Shown: positions 50,974 through 60,170, numbered from the stretch's first letter. The stretch: 64,000 nucleotides of DNA from Andreprevotia sp. IGB-42 (GCF_009848685.1 NZ_WXTX01000006.1:247309-311308); one strand, 5' to 3'. Numbers and translations: made by a program. Notes: generated from the letters alone by a model not told the origin.

Positions 50974-51356
50974 TAGCGTTTTCCGTCGTTGATCAGCAGG
51001 CTCAGGATTGCGTAATGATGCGAAACCCCTTTGAGCAGTGCCTGGTATTGCAATGTGTTCTGACTCAGCGCCGCGGTTTGCAGATCCAGCGACGCGCCGC
51101 TATCCTGCGTCTGTACGGCCGCATCGCGTTCCAGTCGGGCAGCAATACCGGCCAGGTGATTCGCACTGATCTCACGGCCCGCAGCAACATCGCTGCGCAC
51201 AGCACCCAGTTGGTCTTCAAAACTGACGTGGAAGGGCTGAAACCCCTCCGTATTGACGTTGGCAATATTGGTGGCAATCGCTTGATGGCGCAGGCTGGCT
51301 GCATCCAGCGCCTTGGATACCAGATTCATCGTCACGGAACCGATGCTTTCGAGCAT
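50973..51356 (-). CDS. flgB: Flagellar proximal rod protein FlgB
   Basis: 127 residues with ALDAASLRHQAIATNIANVNTEGFQPFHVSFEDQL and the C-terminal YQALLKGVSHHYAILSLLINDGKR. The ATG at 51356 follows AAGGGAATAAAA; the frame from 51425 overlaps flgI and lacks a site. Confidence 0.94.
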   Translation of the reverse strand: MLESIGSVTMNLVSKALDAASLRHQAIATNIANVNTEGFQPFHVSFEDQLGAVRSDVAAGREISANHLAGIAARLERDAAVQTQDSGASLDLQTAALSQNTLQYQALLKGVSHHYAILSLLINDGKR

Positions 51357-51375
51357 GCGTTTTATTCCCTTGTCT

Positions 51376-52497
51376 TTATTGAACGACCAGATCCGCGTGC
51401 AGCGCGCCAGCGGCTTTGACTGCACGAAGAATTGAAATGATGTCGCGGGTGTTGGTCTTGATACGGGTCAGCGATTGCACCAGGTCGGCCACGGTATTGC
51501 CGGTGGAATCGATCTGACGGTTATCGCTTTCGGCCACATCAATGCGTGAATTGGAAACCACCTCGGTACGCACACCACGGCCTGTATCACTGACGAATGT
51601 CGGCTGGGACACACTGTTGTCCGTCACGATGGATACTTTCATTTCGCCATGGGAAATGGACACCTTGGAAATCTGCACGTCACCGCCCGAAACGACGGTA
51701 CCGGTCCGCTCGTTGATGACGACGCGCGCGCGGTTATCAGGATGCACGGTCAAACGCTCCAGCCTGGCGACAAAATCCACCAGGCGCGCACCGCCCTCGG
51801 CGGGCGCGTCGATCTCCACCGCCGCCGCGTCGCGCGGTGCGGCAACAGTACGGCCCATGGACTGATTGATGGCGGCCGCGATGCGCGATGCGGTGGTGAA
51901 ATCCGGATCGGCCAGCACGAAGGTCAGCTTCTGGCGCTCGTTGACCACCTTCACACCCACGCCCACCTCAACCACACCCCCGCCCGGGATGGTGCCTACG
52001 GTGGGGTGGTTCTTCTGCACCACGCTGCCATTCATGTCGTAGGAATAGCCACCGACAGCCAGATCACCCTGTGCCAGCACATACACGCGATCGTTCGGTC
52101 CTTTCAGCGGCGCAAGCAGCAAGCTACCGCCAACCAGGCTGCGTGCATCCCCCAACGAAGTCACGGTCACGTCGATGGTGTCCCCCGGCTGCGCATACGC
52201 TGGCAAGCTGGCCTTGACGATCACTGCCGCCGTATTGCGGCTGAGCACATCCTCGGGCGGCAGATTCACGCCAAACTGCTTGAGCATGTTGCTGATCGAC
52301 TGCCGCGTGGTCTTGTTGCCCGCAGAATCACCCGTACCAGCAAGGCCAGTCACCAAGCCGTAGCCCACCAGCGGATTTTCACGCCAACCTGACAAACGCC
52401 CCAAATCCTTGATGCGTACACCATCGGTGACGGCGAATGCAGATAGCGATGCGCAGCTGAGGCATACCAATAGAAAAGCCCGGAATTTCATCGTCAT
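51376..52497 (-). CDS. flgI: Flagellar P-ring protein FlgI
   Basis: 373 residues with Sec signal (FRAFLLVCLSCASLSAFA). Motifs RIKDLGRLSGWRENPLVGYGLVTGLAGTGDS, LVGGSLLLAPLKGPNDRVYVLAQG and DRSL-type end LVQSLTRIKTNTRDIISILRAVKAAGALHADLVVQ. Periplasmic ring around the rod. ATG overlaps flgH stop (TGATG). Confidence 0.96.
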   Translation of the reverse strand: MTMKFRAFLLVCLSCASLSAFAVTDGVRIKDLGRLSGWRENPLVGYGLVTGLAGTGDSAGNKTTRQSISNMLKQFGVNLPPEDVLSRNTAAVIVKASLPAYAQPGDTIDVTVTSLGDARSLVGGSLLLAPLKGPNDRVYVLAQGDLAVGGYSYDMNGSVVQKNHPTVGTIPGGGVVEVGVGVKVVNERQKLTFVLADPDFTTASRIAAAINQSMGRTVAAPRDAAAVEIDAPAEGGARLVDFVARLERLTVHPDNRARVVINERTGTVVSGGDVQISKVSISHGEMKVSIVTDNSVSQPTFVSDTGRGVRTEVVSNSRIDVAESDNRQIDSTGNTVADLVQSLTRIKTNTRDIISILRAVKAAGALHADLVVQ

Positions 52498-53075
52498 CAC
52501 CACCCGAGCACGCTAAGAAAGCGGTTCCACCAAGCAGGCCGTTGCCGATCGGCCAGCTCACCTTCCCCCGCGTAACGGATACTGGCTTCACCCAGACGCG
52601 ATGACACAACCGCATTGGATTTATCCACATCCACCGGCCTAGCTACGCCGGTGATGAAGATTTCCTGCTTTTCGTCATTGATGTCCAGTACCTGGCGGCC
52701 ACTGACAACCAGATCGCCATTGGCACGCACCGCAGTAACCGTCACGGTAATCTGCGCCAGCAAGCGGCCAGAACGCTGTACACGGCCACGAGCATCAAAA
52801 TCATTGTCCGTCTGCAAACCTACGCCGTGGTGGATGCGATCATCCACATCCAGCTTGAGGCCAAGATCGGTGCTGCGATTTGCAGATGTATCGGCCGACG
52901 TAGCCGCACTCGAGTTTTCGACAACCAGCACGGTCAGCAAGTCGCCCGGTTGATATGCGCGGCGGTCAGACACATAGGAGCGGAAAGTCTGCTCGCTGTA
53001 GAGGGTTTCCGCCCATACCGGCAAGCTGCACAGCATGGGCAGCAATGTCAGGGAAAGCAGTATCCGTTTAATCAT
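52497..53075 (-). CDS. flgH: Flagellar L-ring protein FlgH without lipobox
   Basis: 192 residues: YQPGDLLTVLVVENSSAATSADTSANRSTD and GSGRVQRSG-like RGRVQRSGRLLAQITVTVTAV, ENGDLVVSGRQVLDIN. The leader LSLTLLPMLCSLPVWA lacks a proper lipobox: its Cys sits inside the hydrophobic core (PMLC) and signal peptidase I cleavage after VWA is more likely. Classical FlgH is a lipoprotein. Confidence 0.93.
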   Translation of the reverse strand: MIKRILLSLTLLPMLCSLPVWAETLYSEQTFRSYVSDRRAYQPGDLLTVLVVENSSAATSADTSANRSTDLGLKLDVDDRIHHGVGLQTDNDFDARGRVQRSGRLLAQITVTVTAVRANGDLVVSGRQVLDINDEKQEIFITGVARPVDVDKSNAVVSSRLGEASIRYAGEGELADRQRPAWWNRFLSVLGW

Positions 53076-54031
53076 GGTGTACCTATCAAAATGACCTGGC
53101 CTTTACCGCTAACCCGTGCCCGCACGGGCTCCGTACCTGCAACAGGGCGCAACTGGATGACGCTGCCGATGTCGCCATCGGCCAATGCCACTGCCAGTGA
53201 TTGCAAACGCACTGCACCTTGTTCGACATTCAGCGCAACCCGGTCGCCTTGCATGACGGCAGGCACCGGTTTCACAGCCAGCTCGTCCAGATAGTCACCC
53301 TGCCTGAGGGCGCGGGCCAGGCGAACCGGTGCGGAGCAATCGACTGCAACAGGCGCGGTATTGAAGCGGGTGATATCAACGGTGCGTTGTTCGAACTGAT
53401 CGCAGCCGACAACGGCGCCGATCGTCAATGCGCTTTTGGCAAAGAAGGCAGTACGCTGCGCCTGGATCGCCACGCCAACCTGCACTGAACGGTAGAACCG
53501 GCCATCCACCGACACATCCAGCGTGACCTGCTGCACCGCCCTGAGCTTGCCCAGCAGCGCACGTCCCCTTACCTGCAACGCGCCATTGGGCACCGCCACT
53601 TTTGCCGGTACATCGGTCAGCGTCAGATCAAGCTGGTCTTTGCCATAGGCCTGGCGCAATACCGCCAGTGCGGCCTGCTCCAGCTGTGCAGCAGGTACAA
53701 GTTGGCTGGCTGTCGTAATGGCTATTGCCTCCGCGCCAGCCCATTCAATCTGCGCTGCATTGGCATAGCCCGCATGGCGCAGTGCTGCGACCAGCCTGGC
53801 GCGCGTAACCATGCGCGATTCGCCCACCCGTGGCGCGCTGCCAACGGCCATTTCACCCAGGCGTGCACACTCAGCCGGCAGCGTGCAATGCAGCTCGGCC
53901 AGATCGGCCAGACGTACGCGTTCAGCATCCACGCTTGCTTGCGGTCGCAGCGATGCGGTGATGGAGTCGGCGACAGCATGCAGGCTGAACATCAGCACCA
54001 TGCAGGCTGGAATGAAGTGGCGTTTGGGCAT
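53072..54031 (-). CDS. flgA: Flagellar P-ring chaperone FlgA
   Basis: 319 residues, with an N-terminal signal peptide (ACMVLMFSLHAVADS) and a C-terminal SAF domain (ARALRQGDYLDELAVKPVPAVMQGDRVALNVEQGAVRLQS, ending GSVIQLRPVAGTEPVRARVSG). Typical for long FlgA. ATG at 54031 overlaps flgG stop. Confidence 0.93.
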   Translation of the reverse strand: MPKRHFIPACMVLMFSLHAVADSITASLRPQASVDAERVRLADLAELHCTLPAECARLGEMAVGSAPRVGESRMVTRARLVAALRHAGYANAAQIEWAGAEAIAITTASQLVPAAQLEQAALAVLRQAYGKDQLDLTLTDVPAKVAVPNGALQVRGRALLGKLRAVQQVTLDVSVDGRFYRSVQVGVAIQAQRTAFFAKSALTIGAVVGCDQFEQRTVDITRFNTAPVAVDCSAPVRLARALRQGDYLDELAVKPVPAVMQGDRVALNVEQGAVRLQSLAVALADGDIGSVIQLRPVAGTEPVRARVSGKGQVILIGTP

Positions 54032-54795
54032 CAACGACGCAGATTATTGGTCATGCCCATCAGCTCATCGGCGGTCTGCACCAGCTTGCTACTCATCTCG
54101 TAGGCACGTTGCGCCAGCATCAGTTGGGTCATTTCGTTGATCATGCTGACATTGGCGCCTTCCAGATGGCCTTGTGCCAGCACGCCCATACCTTCCTGGC
54201 CAGCAGCACCACTCTGCGCTTCACCGGATGCCTCGGTACTGCGGAACAAACCGCTGCCCATGCCTTCCAGTGCGTCAGCGCGGGCAAAACGTACCAGCTC
54301 GAGGCGGGCGATTTCCGTGGGCTGGCTGTTATCGCTGAACTGCGCCTCAACCCGGCCATCGGCATAGATTTTCATGCTGGTCGCGTTGGTTGGCATCTGG
54401 ACGCGTGGCTCAAGCGGATAGCCTTGCTGGGTGACCACCACGCCATTTTCATCCGTCGTCAGCGTACCGCCGCGCGTATACGCAACGCTGCCATCAGGCA
54501 TGGTGACTTTCAGAAAACCCACGCCATCAATGGCCAGATCCGCAGCGGAGCCGGTTTTTTGCAGCGACCCCTGGGAAAAATCAAATTGCAATGCGCCAGC
54601 GGCAACGCCGGCAGGCTGCAAACCGGCGGCACCGGTGGCATCTGCTGCGAAAGCCTTGTTCATCACTTCATGAAACTGCACGCGGGTGGCCTTGAAGCCG
54701 GGCGTATTCATGTTGGTGAGGTTATGTGCAATCGCATCGATCTGCTTTTGCTGCGAGGACATCCCGCTCACGCCAAGATAAAGTGCATCAATCAT
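54031..54795 (-). CDS. flgG: Flagellar distal rod protein FlgG
   Basis: 254 residues: ALYLGVSGMSSQQKQIDAIAHNLTNMNTPGFKATRVQFHE, ADLAIDGVGFLKVTMPDG and the C-terminal EGANVSMINEMTQLMLAQRAYEMSSKLVQTADELMGMTNNLRR. Slightly shorter than the usual 260. AGGAAAA precedes the ATG. Confidence 0.94.
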   Translation of the reverse strand: MIDALYLGVSGMSSQQKQIDAIAHNLTNMNTPGFKATRVQFHEVMNKAFAADATGAAGLQPAGVAAGALQFDFSQGSLQKTGSAADLAIDGVGFLKVTMPDGSVAYTRGGTLTTDENGVVVTQQGYPLEPRVQMPTNATSMKIYADGRVEAQFSDNSQPTEIARLELVRFARADALEGMGSGLFRSTEASGEAQSGAAGQEGMGVLAQGHLEGANVSMINEMTQLMLAQRAYEMSSKLVQTADELMGMTNNLRR

Positions 54796-54806
54796 CAAAC
54801 GTTTTC

Positions 54807-55532
54807 CTAGAATTCGCCCAGTTTCTGAATGGCTTTGCTGATGGCATCGTCGTAGTTCTGGAACAGCTTCTGGTTGGCCTCGAAATGCCGCATGGTTTCC
54901 AGCAAACCAACCATCTCAGCCGCAGTCGAGACATTGGCCACTTCCAGATAACCGCTGCGGACGTCAGCCTGTACCACGGATGTGACAGGCACCTTGCCCG
55001 CTGCCGTGTAGCTGGCATTGCCCACCGGGATCAATTGCGTAGCAGGGTCGAACTGGACCAGTTGCAATTGACCTGCCACGTTGCCGTCCACACTGATGCG
55101 CCCACTGGCGTCCACCGTGTATTTGCCCGGCGGCAGGCGCAGCTCGCCCTGGGTGCTCATGACTGCTTCACCGTCGGCGCTGACCAGCTTGCCGGATGCA
55201 TCCACCTGAAAATCGCCACGGCGCGTGTACACCACGCCCTGCGGGCCTTCCAGCGTGAAATAGGCATCGCCCGAGATGGCCAGATCGAGCGCACGCCCGG
55301 TTGGCTTCATGGTGCCCGCGGTCATATCCACCGCAGTGCGGAAGCGCTGATCAACCGCGTTACCAGCTTGTGACTGGCTGTCGAATACTGAAGCGAACTG
55401 CGGTTGCAACAGGCTGATCTGGCGGCGATAGCCCGGCGTGGTCGAATTGACCATGTTGTGGCTATAGGTCTCTACACGCCGGCTATCGAGCTGCATGGTC
55501 TGTGCGACCATGGAAAGCGCATCTATTGTCAT
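54807..55532 (-). CDS. flgF: Flagellar proximal rod protein FlgF
   Basis: 241 residues. N-terminal LDSRRVETYSHNMVNSTTPGYRRQISLLQPQF, LDLAISGDAYFTLEGPQGVVYTRRGDFQ and the C-terminal YLEVANVSTAAEMVGLLETMRHFEANQKLFQNYDDAISKAIQKLG. AAAGG lies before ATG. The paired flgF-flgG order is canonical. Confidence 0.93.
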   Translation of the reverse strand: MTIDALSMVAQTMQLDSRRVETYSHNMVNSTTPGYRRQISLLQPQFASVFDSQSQAGNAVDQRFRTAVDMTAGTMKPTGRALDLAISGDAYFTLEGPQGVVYTRRGDFQVDASGKLVSADGEAVMSTQGELRLPPGKYTVDASGRISVDGNVAGQLQLVQFDPATQLIPVGNASYTAAGKVPVTSVVQADVRSGYLEVANVSTAAEMVGLLETMRHFEANQKLFQNYDDAISKAIQKLGEF

Positions 55533-55541
55533 GGATTACCT

Positions 55542-57584
55542 TTAAATCGCTACCGAGCCAAAGGCCCGTAGTTCAACCGTATTGGGTACTTCGGTCAGTG
55601 CAATCACCCGCAGGTGCGGCATCATGCGTTCAGACAGCGTACGCAGATGCCGGCGCAATTCAGGCGTGCACAGCAATACTGGCAACAGGTTGTTTTTCAT
55701 CATCTTTTCTACCTGCTGCGCCAGCTGGCGCAGCATCTTTTCAGTCAGCTGCGGATCGATATGCGGTGTGCCGCCCTCGGTCAACTGCACGCCCTGGATC
55801 AGCCGTTGCTCGATGGACGGATCAAGCGTGAGCACCTGCAGCACATTCTGGTTATTGACCAGAGATTGGCAAATGATCGGCCCCAGACGCTGGCGCACCA
55901 TCTCGGTCAGGTAATTGACGTCCTTGCTGGCCTTGGCGGATTCGCCCAGGGTTTCAAGAATGGCTTGCACGGCGCGAATGGACACTTTCTCCCGCAGCAG
56001 CGCTTGCAGTACGCGATGGATATCGCCCACGCTCAGCAAGGTCGGGACGATTTCTTCAACCAGGCCAGTTTGCTGCTGGCGGATGCGGTTGAGCAGGCGA
56101 TCTGTCTCGGCCCGGGTCAGCAACGATGCCGATTGCTGGCGAAGCACCTCGCACAGGTGGGTCAGGAACACGGTCATGGGGTCGACCAGCGTGTACTTGC
56201 CGGTGCGGGCGGCTTCTTTCTCGGATTCTTCGATCCACACTGCGGGCAAACCGTAGCTGGGGTCTTTGGTTTCGATACCGTTCAGCTTGCGGGCATTGGC
56301 GCCAGAATGGATAGCCAGAATATGCTCGGGCATCAATTCACCACGTGCGGCAACAGCACCGTAGATGGCGATCTCGTAACCATTGGCGCCCAAGCGCGCC
56401 GCCTCGCGGATTTTTACCTTGGGCAGCACCAGGCCCGATTCACTGGCATATTGCTTGCGGAATACGCCGATACGCTCCATCAGCACCAGTTGCGATTCGC
56501 TCAGCAAGGCACCCAGATTGGGGGCCACATAGATCTCCACCGGCTCGATTTCCAGCTCACGGTATGCATCGTCGTCGCTGGTACCCTCTTCCTCGCTGGC
56601 ATCGGCATCCGGCGCATCTGCAGTGCGCTTGCGCGCCCGGTGCGAGAGCCACGCCATGAACAGGAAAATGACCGACAAACTGGCCGCAGGCAACACCGGA
56701 ATACCCGGCAACAGCAGCAGTACGCCCAGCACGGCACTGACCAGCACCAGGGTTTTGGGGAACGCGCCCAGCTGCTTCAGGACTTCCTTGCCCAGATGCG
56801 CATCCGATGCCGAACGGGTGACGATCAGGCCAGTGCCGACCGAGATCACCAAGGCCGGCACCTGGGTAACGATGCCATCACCGATGGTCAGCAGCGTAAA
56901 TGTCTGCATCGCCTGGGCCAGCGGCATGCCCATCTGCATCACGCCAATCACCAGGCCACCAATGATGTTGATCAGCATGATGATGATGCCGGCAATGGCA
57001 TCGCCCTTGACGAATTTGCTGGCGCCATCCATGGCGCCGTAGAAGCCCGCTTCCTTTTCCAGGTTCTTGCGGCGGCGCTTGGCTTCTTCCTGATCGATGA
57101 AGCCCATATTCAGGTCGGCATCGATGCTCATCTGCTGGCCCGGCATGCTGTCCAGCGTGAAGCGCGCGGCGACTTCGGATACGCGCTGCGCACCGTTGGT
57201 TACCACCACGTACTGCACCACGATCAGGATCAGGAACACGATCAGGCCGATGGCATAGTTGCCGCCGATCACATAGCCCCCTACTGCACCGATGACTTTG
57301 CCCGCATCCCCGTGGCTGAGGATCAGCCGCGTGGCGGCCACGTTCAGCGATAGCCGGAACAGGGTGGCAATCAGCAGTAGCGCCGGAAACGTGGAGAACT
57401 CCACCGGCTTGGCCATGTAGAAGGTCAGCAGCAGGATCAGCAACGCAAAGCTGAAGTTGGCCAGGATCAGCACATCCAGCAGCCCGGCCGGGATGGGCGT
57501 GAACAGCACCACCAGTACGCCCAGCACCAGTAGTACGATGACGATATCGGTGTTTTGCTGGAATACCCTTCTCAGTGCATTCAT
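55542..57584 (-). CDS. flhA: Flagellar export apparatus protein FlhA
   Basis: 680 residues with seven or eight N-terminal TMs and the FHIPEP signature region (AARFTLDSMPGQQMSIDADLNMGFIDQEEAKRRRKNLEKEAGFYGAMDGASKFVKGDAIAGI, starting AARFTLDSMPGQQMSIDADL). The cytoplasmic domain (about 340-680) has MERIGVFRKQYASESGLVLP and SLVNNQNVLQVLTLDPSIEQRL. It forms the nonameric export ring and drives export. Overlaps flhB by four bases. Confidence 0.97.
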   Translation of the reverse strand: MNALRRVFQQNTDIVIVLLVLGVLVVLFTPIPAGLLDVLILANFSFALLILLLTFYMAKPVEFSTFPALLLIATLFRLSLNVAATRLILSHGDAGKVIGAVGGYVIGGNYAIGLIVFLILIVVQYVVVTNGAQRVSEVAARFTLDSMPGQQMSIDADLNMGFIDQEEAKRRRKNLEKEAGFYGAMDGASKFVKGDAIAGIIIMLINIIGGLVIGVMQMGMPLAQAMQTFTLLTIGDGIVTQVPALVISVGTGLIVTRSASDAHLGKEVLKQLGAFPKTLVLVSAVLGVLLLLPGIPVLPAASLSVIFLFMAWLSHRARKRTADAPDADASEEEGTSDDDAYRELEIEPVEIYVAPNLGALLSESQLVLMERIGVFRKQYASESGLVLPKVKIREAARLGANGYEIAIYGAVAARGELMPEHILAIHSGANARKLNGIETKDPSYGLPAVWIEESEKEAARTGKYTLVDPMTVFLTHLCEVLRQQSASLLTRAETDRLLNRIRQQQTGLVEEIVPTLLSVGDIHRVLQALLREKVSIRAVQAILETLGESAKASKDVNYLTEMVRQRLGPIICQSLVNNQNVLQVLTLDPSIEQRLIQGVQLTEGGTPHIDPQLTEKMLRQLAQQVEKMMKNNLLPVLLCTPELRRHLRTLSERMMPHLRVIALTEVPNTVELRAFGSVAI

Positions 57585-58669
57585 GCGGCGGCCCCCTGCG
57601 GTGCAGCGCGCGCACGGCGCATTGCATACACCCAGACCAGAATGCGTGCGACTTCCGGATACAGTGATTCGGGCACGTACTGATCCGTTTCCACCTGGCG
57701 GAACAAGGCACGCGCCAGCGCCGGGTTCTGCACGATGACCACATCATGGCGTGCGGCCACCGCGCGCATTTTGCCGACAATATTCCCGGCGCCCTTGGCC
57801 ACCACTTGTGGCGCCAGCATATCGCCGTGCTTGTATCTGACCGCCACCGCGTAGTGGACGGGGTTGGTGATCAATACATCCGATTCCGGAATATTGGCCA
57901 GGCCCTTGGCACGCTTGAGCAGCTCCAGCCGCAGTTCGCGCAGGCGCGAGCGGATACGCGGGTCGCCCTCGCGTAGCTTGTGTTCATCACGCAGATCACG
58001 CCGGCTCATGCGCATCTTGCGCAGGTACTCCCAGCGGGTGAAGGCGAAATCGACAATGGCGAAGATCGCCATCACCATCGCCAGCTTGAACAGCAAAGAC
58101 CCGGATGCCGCCAGCAAGATCTGGCCGAAATGCCGCACATCCAGATTGGGCAACGCCAGCATCATGCCGCGCATATCGTAAAGCGTGAGCAACAGCACCA
58201 ACCCCACCACCACCAGCTTGAGAATGCTCTTGCCGCTTTCGTACAGGATACGCAAAGAGAAAAAGCGCTTGAAACCGGTAGCAGGGTTCAGACGGGTCCA
58301 ATCGGGTTTGATCGGGTGCACGCTGAAGATCGGCCCGGTTTGCGCCAGGCTGAGTACGATGGCAGCCACCACGATGGAGCACGCCAGCGGGGCCAGCGGT
58401 GTAGCCAGCGCCAACAGTGACGATTGCAGCCAGGCAGCCACACCGCCCACGGACCAATCGGTGCGTGCGCCCTGGCGCAGGATCGACTGCATCGCGGCCA
58501 GCATGTCATTGATGAGGTGCCAACCATAGCCGTAAAAGAACACCAGCAAGGCGGCCAGCACCCCGATGTAAACGACATCGTTGCTCTTGGCCACGGTACC
58601 CTTGTTGCGGGCCTGGTCCAGTTTATGCGGCGTAGCCTCTTCGCTACGGTCGTGATCTTGTTCGCTCAT
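57581..58669 (-). CDS. flhB: Flagellar export switch protein FlhB with NPVH cleavage motif
   Basis: 362 residues: N-terminal RSEEATPHKLDQARNKGTVAKSNDV, four TMs, C-terminal domain with LLKRAKGLANIPESDVLITNPVHYAVAVRYK. The autocleavage site reads N-P-V-H where nearly all FlhB have N-P-T-H; Thr to Val keeps Asn and Pro needed for the reaction. The C-terminal DQYVPESLYPEVARILVWVYAMRRAR is standard. Confidence 0.95.
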   Translation of the reverse strand: MSEQDHDRSEEATPHKLDQARNKGTVAKSNDVVYIGVLAALLVFFYGYGWHLINDMLAAMQSILRQGARTDWSVGGVAAWLQSSLLALATPLAPLACSIVVAAIVLSLAQTGPIFSVHPIKPDWTRLNPATGFKRFFSLRILYESGKSILKLVVVGLVLLLTLYDMRGMMLALPNLDVRHFGQILLAASGSLLFKLAMVMAIFAIVDFAFTRWEYLRKMRMSRRDLRDEHKLREGDPRIRSRLRELRLELLKRAKGLANIPESDVLITNPVHYAVAVRYKHGDMLAPQVVAKGAGNIVGKMRAVAARHDVVIVQNPALARALFRQVETDQYVPESLYPEVARILVWVYAMRRARAAPQGAAA

Positions 58670-58677
58670 GTCACGGC

Positions 58678-59463
58678 CTAGGCAACCAGCAATCTTTCCC
58701 AGAACGGGAAAATCATATTCAGCGTTTTGGAAACGGTGGGGGCCAGATAGCGCAGCGAGAACGCCAGCATGCTCAGGCCAATCAACACCTTGAGCGGCAG
58801 GCTGATGACGAATACATTCAGTTGCGGAATATTGCGCGACAGCACGGCCATGCCCAGCTCCACCAGCAGCAGGCAGATCATCACCGGCGCGGCCAGTTTC
58901 AGGCCCTGCACGAACATCCGCGATACCTGCTCAGCCATCACCAGCGGCGAAACCGCACCCTTGAACGCGCCCAGCGGCACCGCCTCCAGCGTGGCGGCAA
59001 ATGCCCGCAACAGCGTGTGATGTAACTGGGTCACAAAGAAAACCAGCACGGCAAACAAATCAAACAAACGGGAAAGAATGGGGGTTTGCCTGCGTGAAAC
59101 CGGGTCGAACAAAGCACCCACGTTGAAACCGATCTGGAAATCCAGCAGATGGCCAGCCAATGAGAACGCACCGAATGCGGTAAACACACCAAAGGCCAAG
59201 GCCGCGCCAAACAACAGCTCCGACAGCATCATACCGACCAGATCCAGCACATCTGTCGGCACCGGCGGCAAGCCGGAAAGCCCCATGCCTGCCAGACAGA
59301 ACGACAGGGCCAGCACCAGGAACAACCGTAGCCGCACCGGCACCCCGACCCCCGCCAGCACCGGCGTGAGCGAAATGGCCGTAGCCAAGCGCGTGGCGCA
59401 CAGCAACGTGGCAACCAGCCGCGCCATATCGTAGCGCAGCACCAGGCCAAGGGAATCAGACAT
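58678..59463 (-). CDS. fliR: Flagellar export gate protein FliR
   Basis: 261 residues with about six TMs: ATLLCATRLATAISLTPVLAGVGVPVRLRLFLVLALSF, GLKLAAPVMICLLLVELGMAVLSRNIPQLNVFVISLPLKVLIGL. The latter (from LAAPVMICLLLVELGMAVLS) is the conserved FliR core. Overlaps fliQ by eight bases, eight bases before flhB. Confidence 0.95.
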   Translation of the reverse strand: MSDSLGLVLRYDMARLVATLLCATRLATAISLTPVLAGVGVPVRLRLFLVLALSFCLAGMGLSGLPPVPTDVLDLVGMMLSELLFGAALAFGVFTAFGAFSLAGHLLDFQIGFNVGALFDPVSRRQTPILSRLFDLFAVLVFFVTQLHHTLLRAFAATLEAVPLGAFKGAVSPLVMAEQVSRMFVQGLKLAAPVMICLLLVELGMAVLSRNIPQLNVFVISLPLKVLIGLSMLAFSLRYLAPTVSKTLNMIFPFWERLLVA

Positions 59464-59722
59464 ACCGGCCAGCGCTCAGAATCAGCTTGGTCGCGTAGCT
59501 AAGCAGCGTACGCAGCATCCACGGGCCGAACACGATCAGCGCAATCACCGTAGCCACCAGCTTGGGTACAAAGCTGAGCGACATATCCTGTACTTGTGTG
59601 ACCACCTGCACGATGCTGATGAGCAGCCCGACCACCATCGCCACCACCAGCACGGGCAATGAGAGCAGCAGCCCCTCCCACAACATTGCGGCGATTAATT
59701 GATGCGCTTGATCGAACTGCAT
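59456..59722 (-). CDS. fliQ: Flagellar export gate protein FliQ
   Basis: 88 residues, two TMs: LLLSLPVLVVAMVVGLLISIVQVVTQVQDMSLSFVPKLVATVIALIVFGPWMLRTLLSYA (starting LLLSLPVLVVAMVVGLLISI). First gene of the 25-gene array, hence its upstream region should carry the main promoter. Confidence 0.95.
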   Translation of the reverse strand: MQFDQAHQLIAAMLWEGLLLSLPVLVVAMVVGLLISIVQVVTQVQDMSLSFVPKLVATVIALIVFGPWMLRTLLSYATKLILSAGRYV

Positions 59723-59748
59723 GCGAGCCTGTCTACTTCTTGTAAGAA

Positions 59749-59782
59749 AAAATCTGACAGAAAATTATAGACAAAATCTGAC
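59749..59782 (-). promoter_or_regulatory. Promoter region of the flagellar array with paired direct repeats
   Basis: On the minus strand a perfect TATAAT (59769-59764) is seen, 42 bases upstream of the fliQ ATG; its -35 is poor. The decamer GTCAGATTTT occurs on both sides (59758-59749 and 59782-59773), 24 bases apart. Poor -35 plus repeats suggests an activator- or repressor-controlled promoter. Confidence 0.55.
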
Positions 59783-60151
59783 TTGAATAACAGGAAAACA
59801 GCTGCTAGTGACTATGCTGACTAGGGTACTTGCGGGCAAAAAATGGTAGGAATTTCCGCACCAAACCCATAAATGGCGCGGGCTGGGCGCAAAAAAATAA
59901 GTTTGGTGAGGAAAAGCACCTTCCAGACAGACGGGTATGTGGATGTGGTGCAATCCATACAATCTGGACAGCATTTGCCCGTGTGCGGGATGCATTACTT
60001 CGCCCGCAGAAAGATAAAATTCAGCATGGTGTTATAAATCGCCCGGATGAAGGCAGTTTGCTCATGGCCCCGCACAGCTAATCCCCCCCAACTGCTAGTG
60101 GCCTACTCGAACCGGATGCGCAGATCATGCGTGGCGAAAGAGTCCTAATAT
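59783..60151. other. Intergenic region upstream of the flagellar array, no gene seen
   Basis: About 370 bases, moderately AT-rich, with short frames on both strands but no ribosome-binding sites or family matches. It may hold regulator sites for the array. Confidence 0.5.
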
Positions 60152-60170
60152 CTAGGGTCGGGTCTTGCAA

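Noticed and set aside
55614..57353. 579-codon plus-strand frame opposite flhA
   Set aside because: It is the complement shadow of the clear FlhA coding frame; its translation is His/Gln-rich without any family resemblance or start signal.
40135..59722. Non-flagellar type III secretion injectisome
   Set aside because: Hook, hook cap, P-ring, L-ring and FlgBCFG rod genes are present, while secretin, needle and translocator genes are absent.
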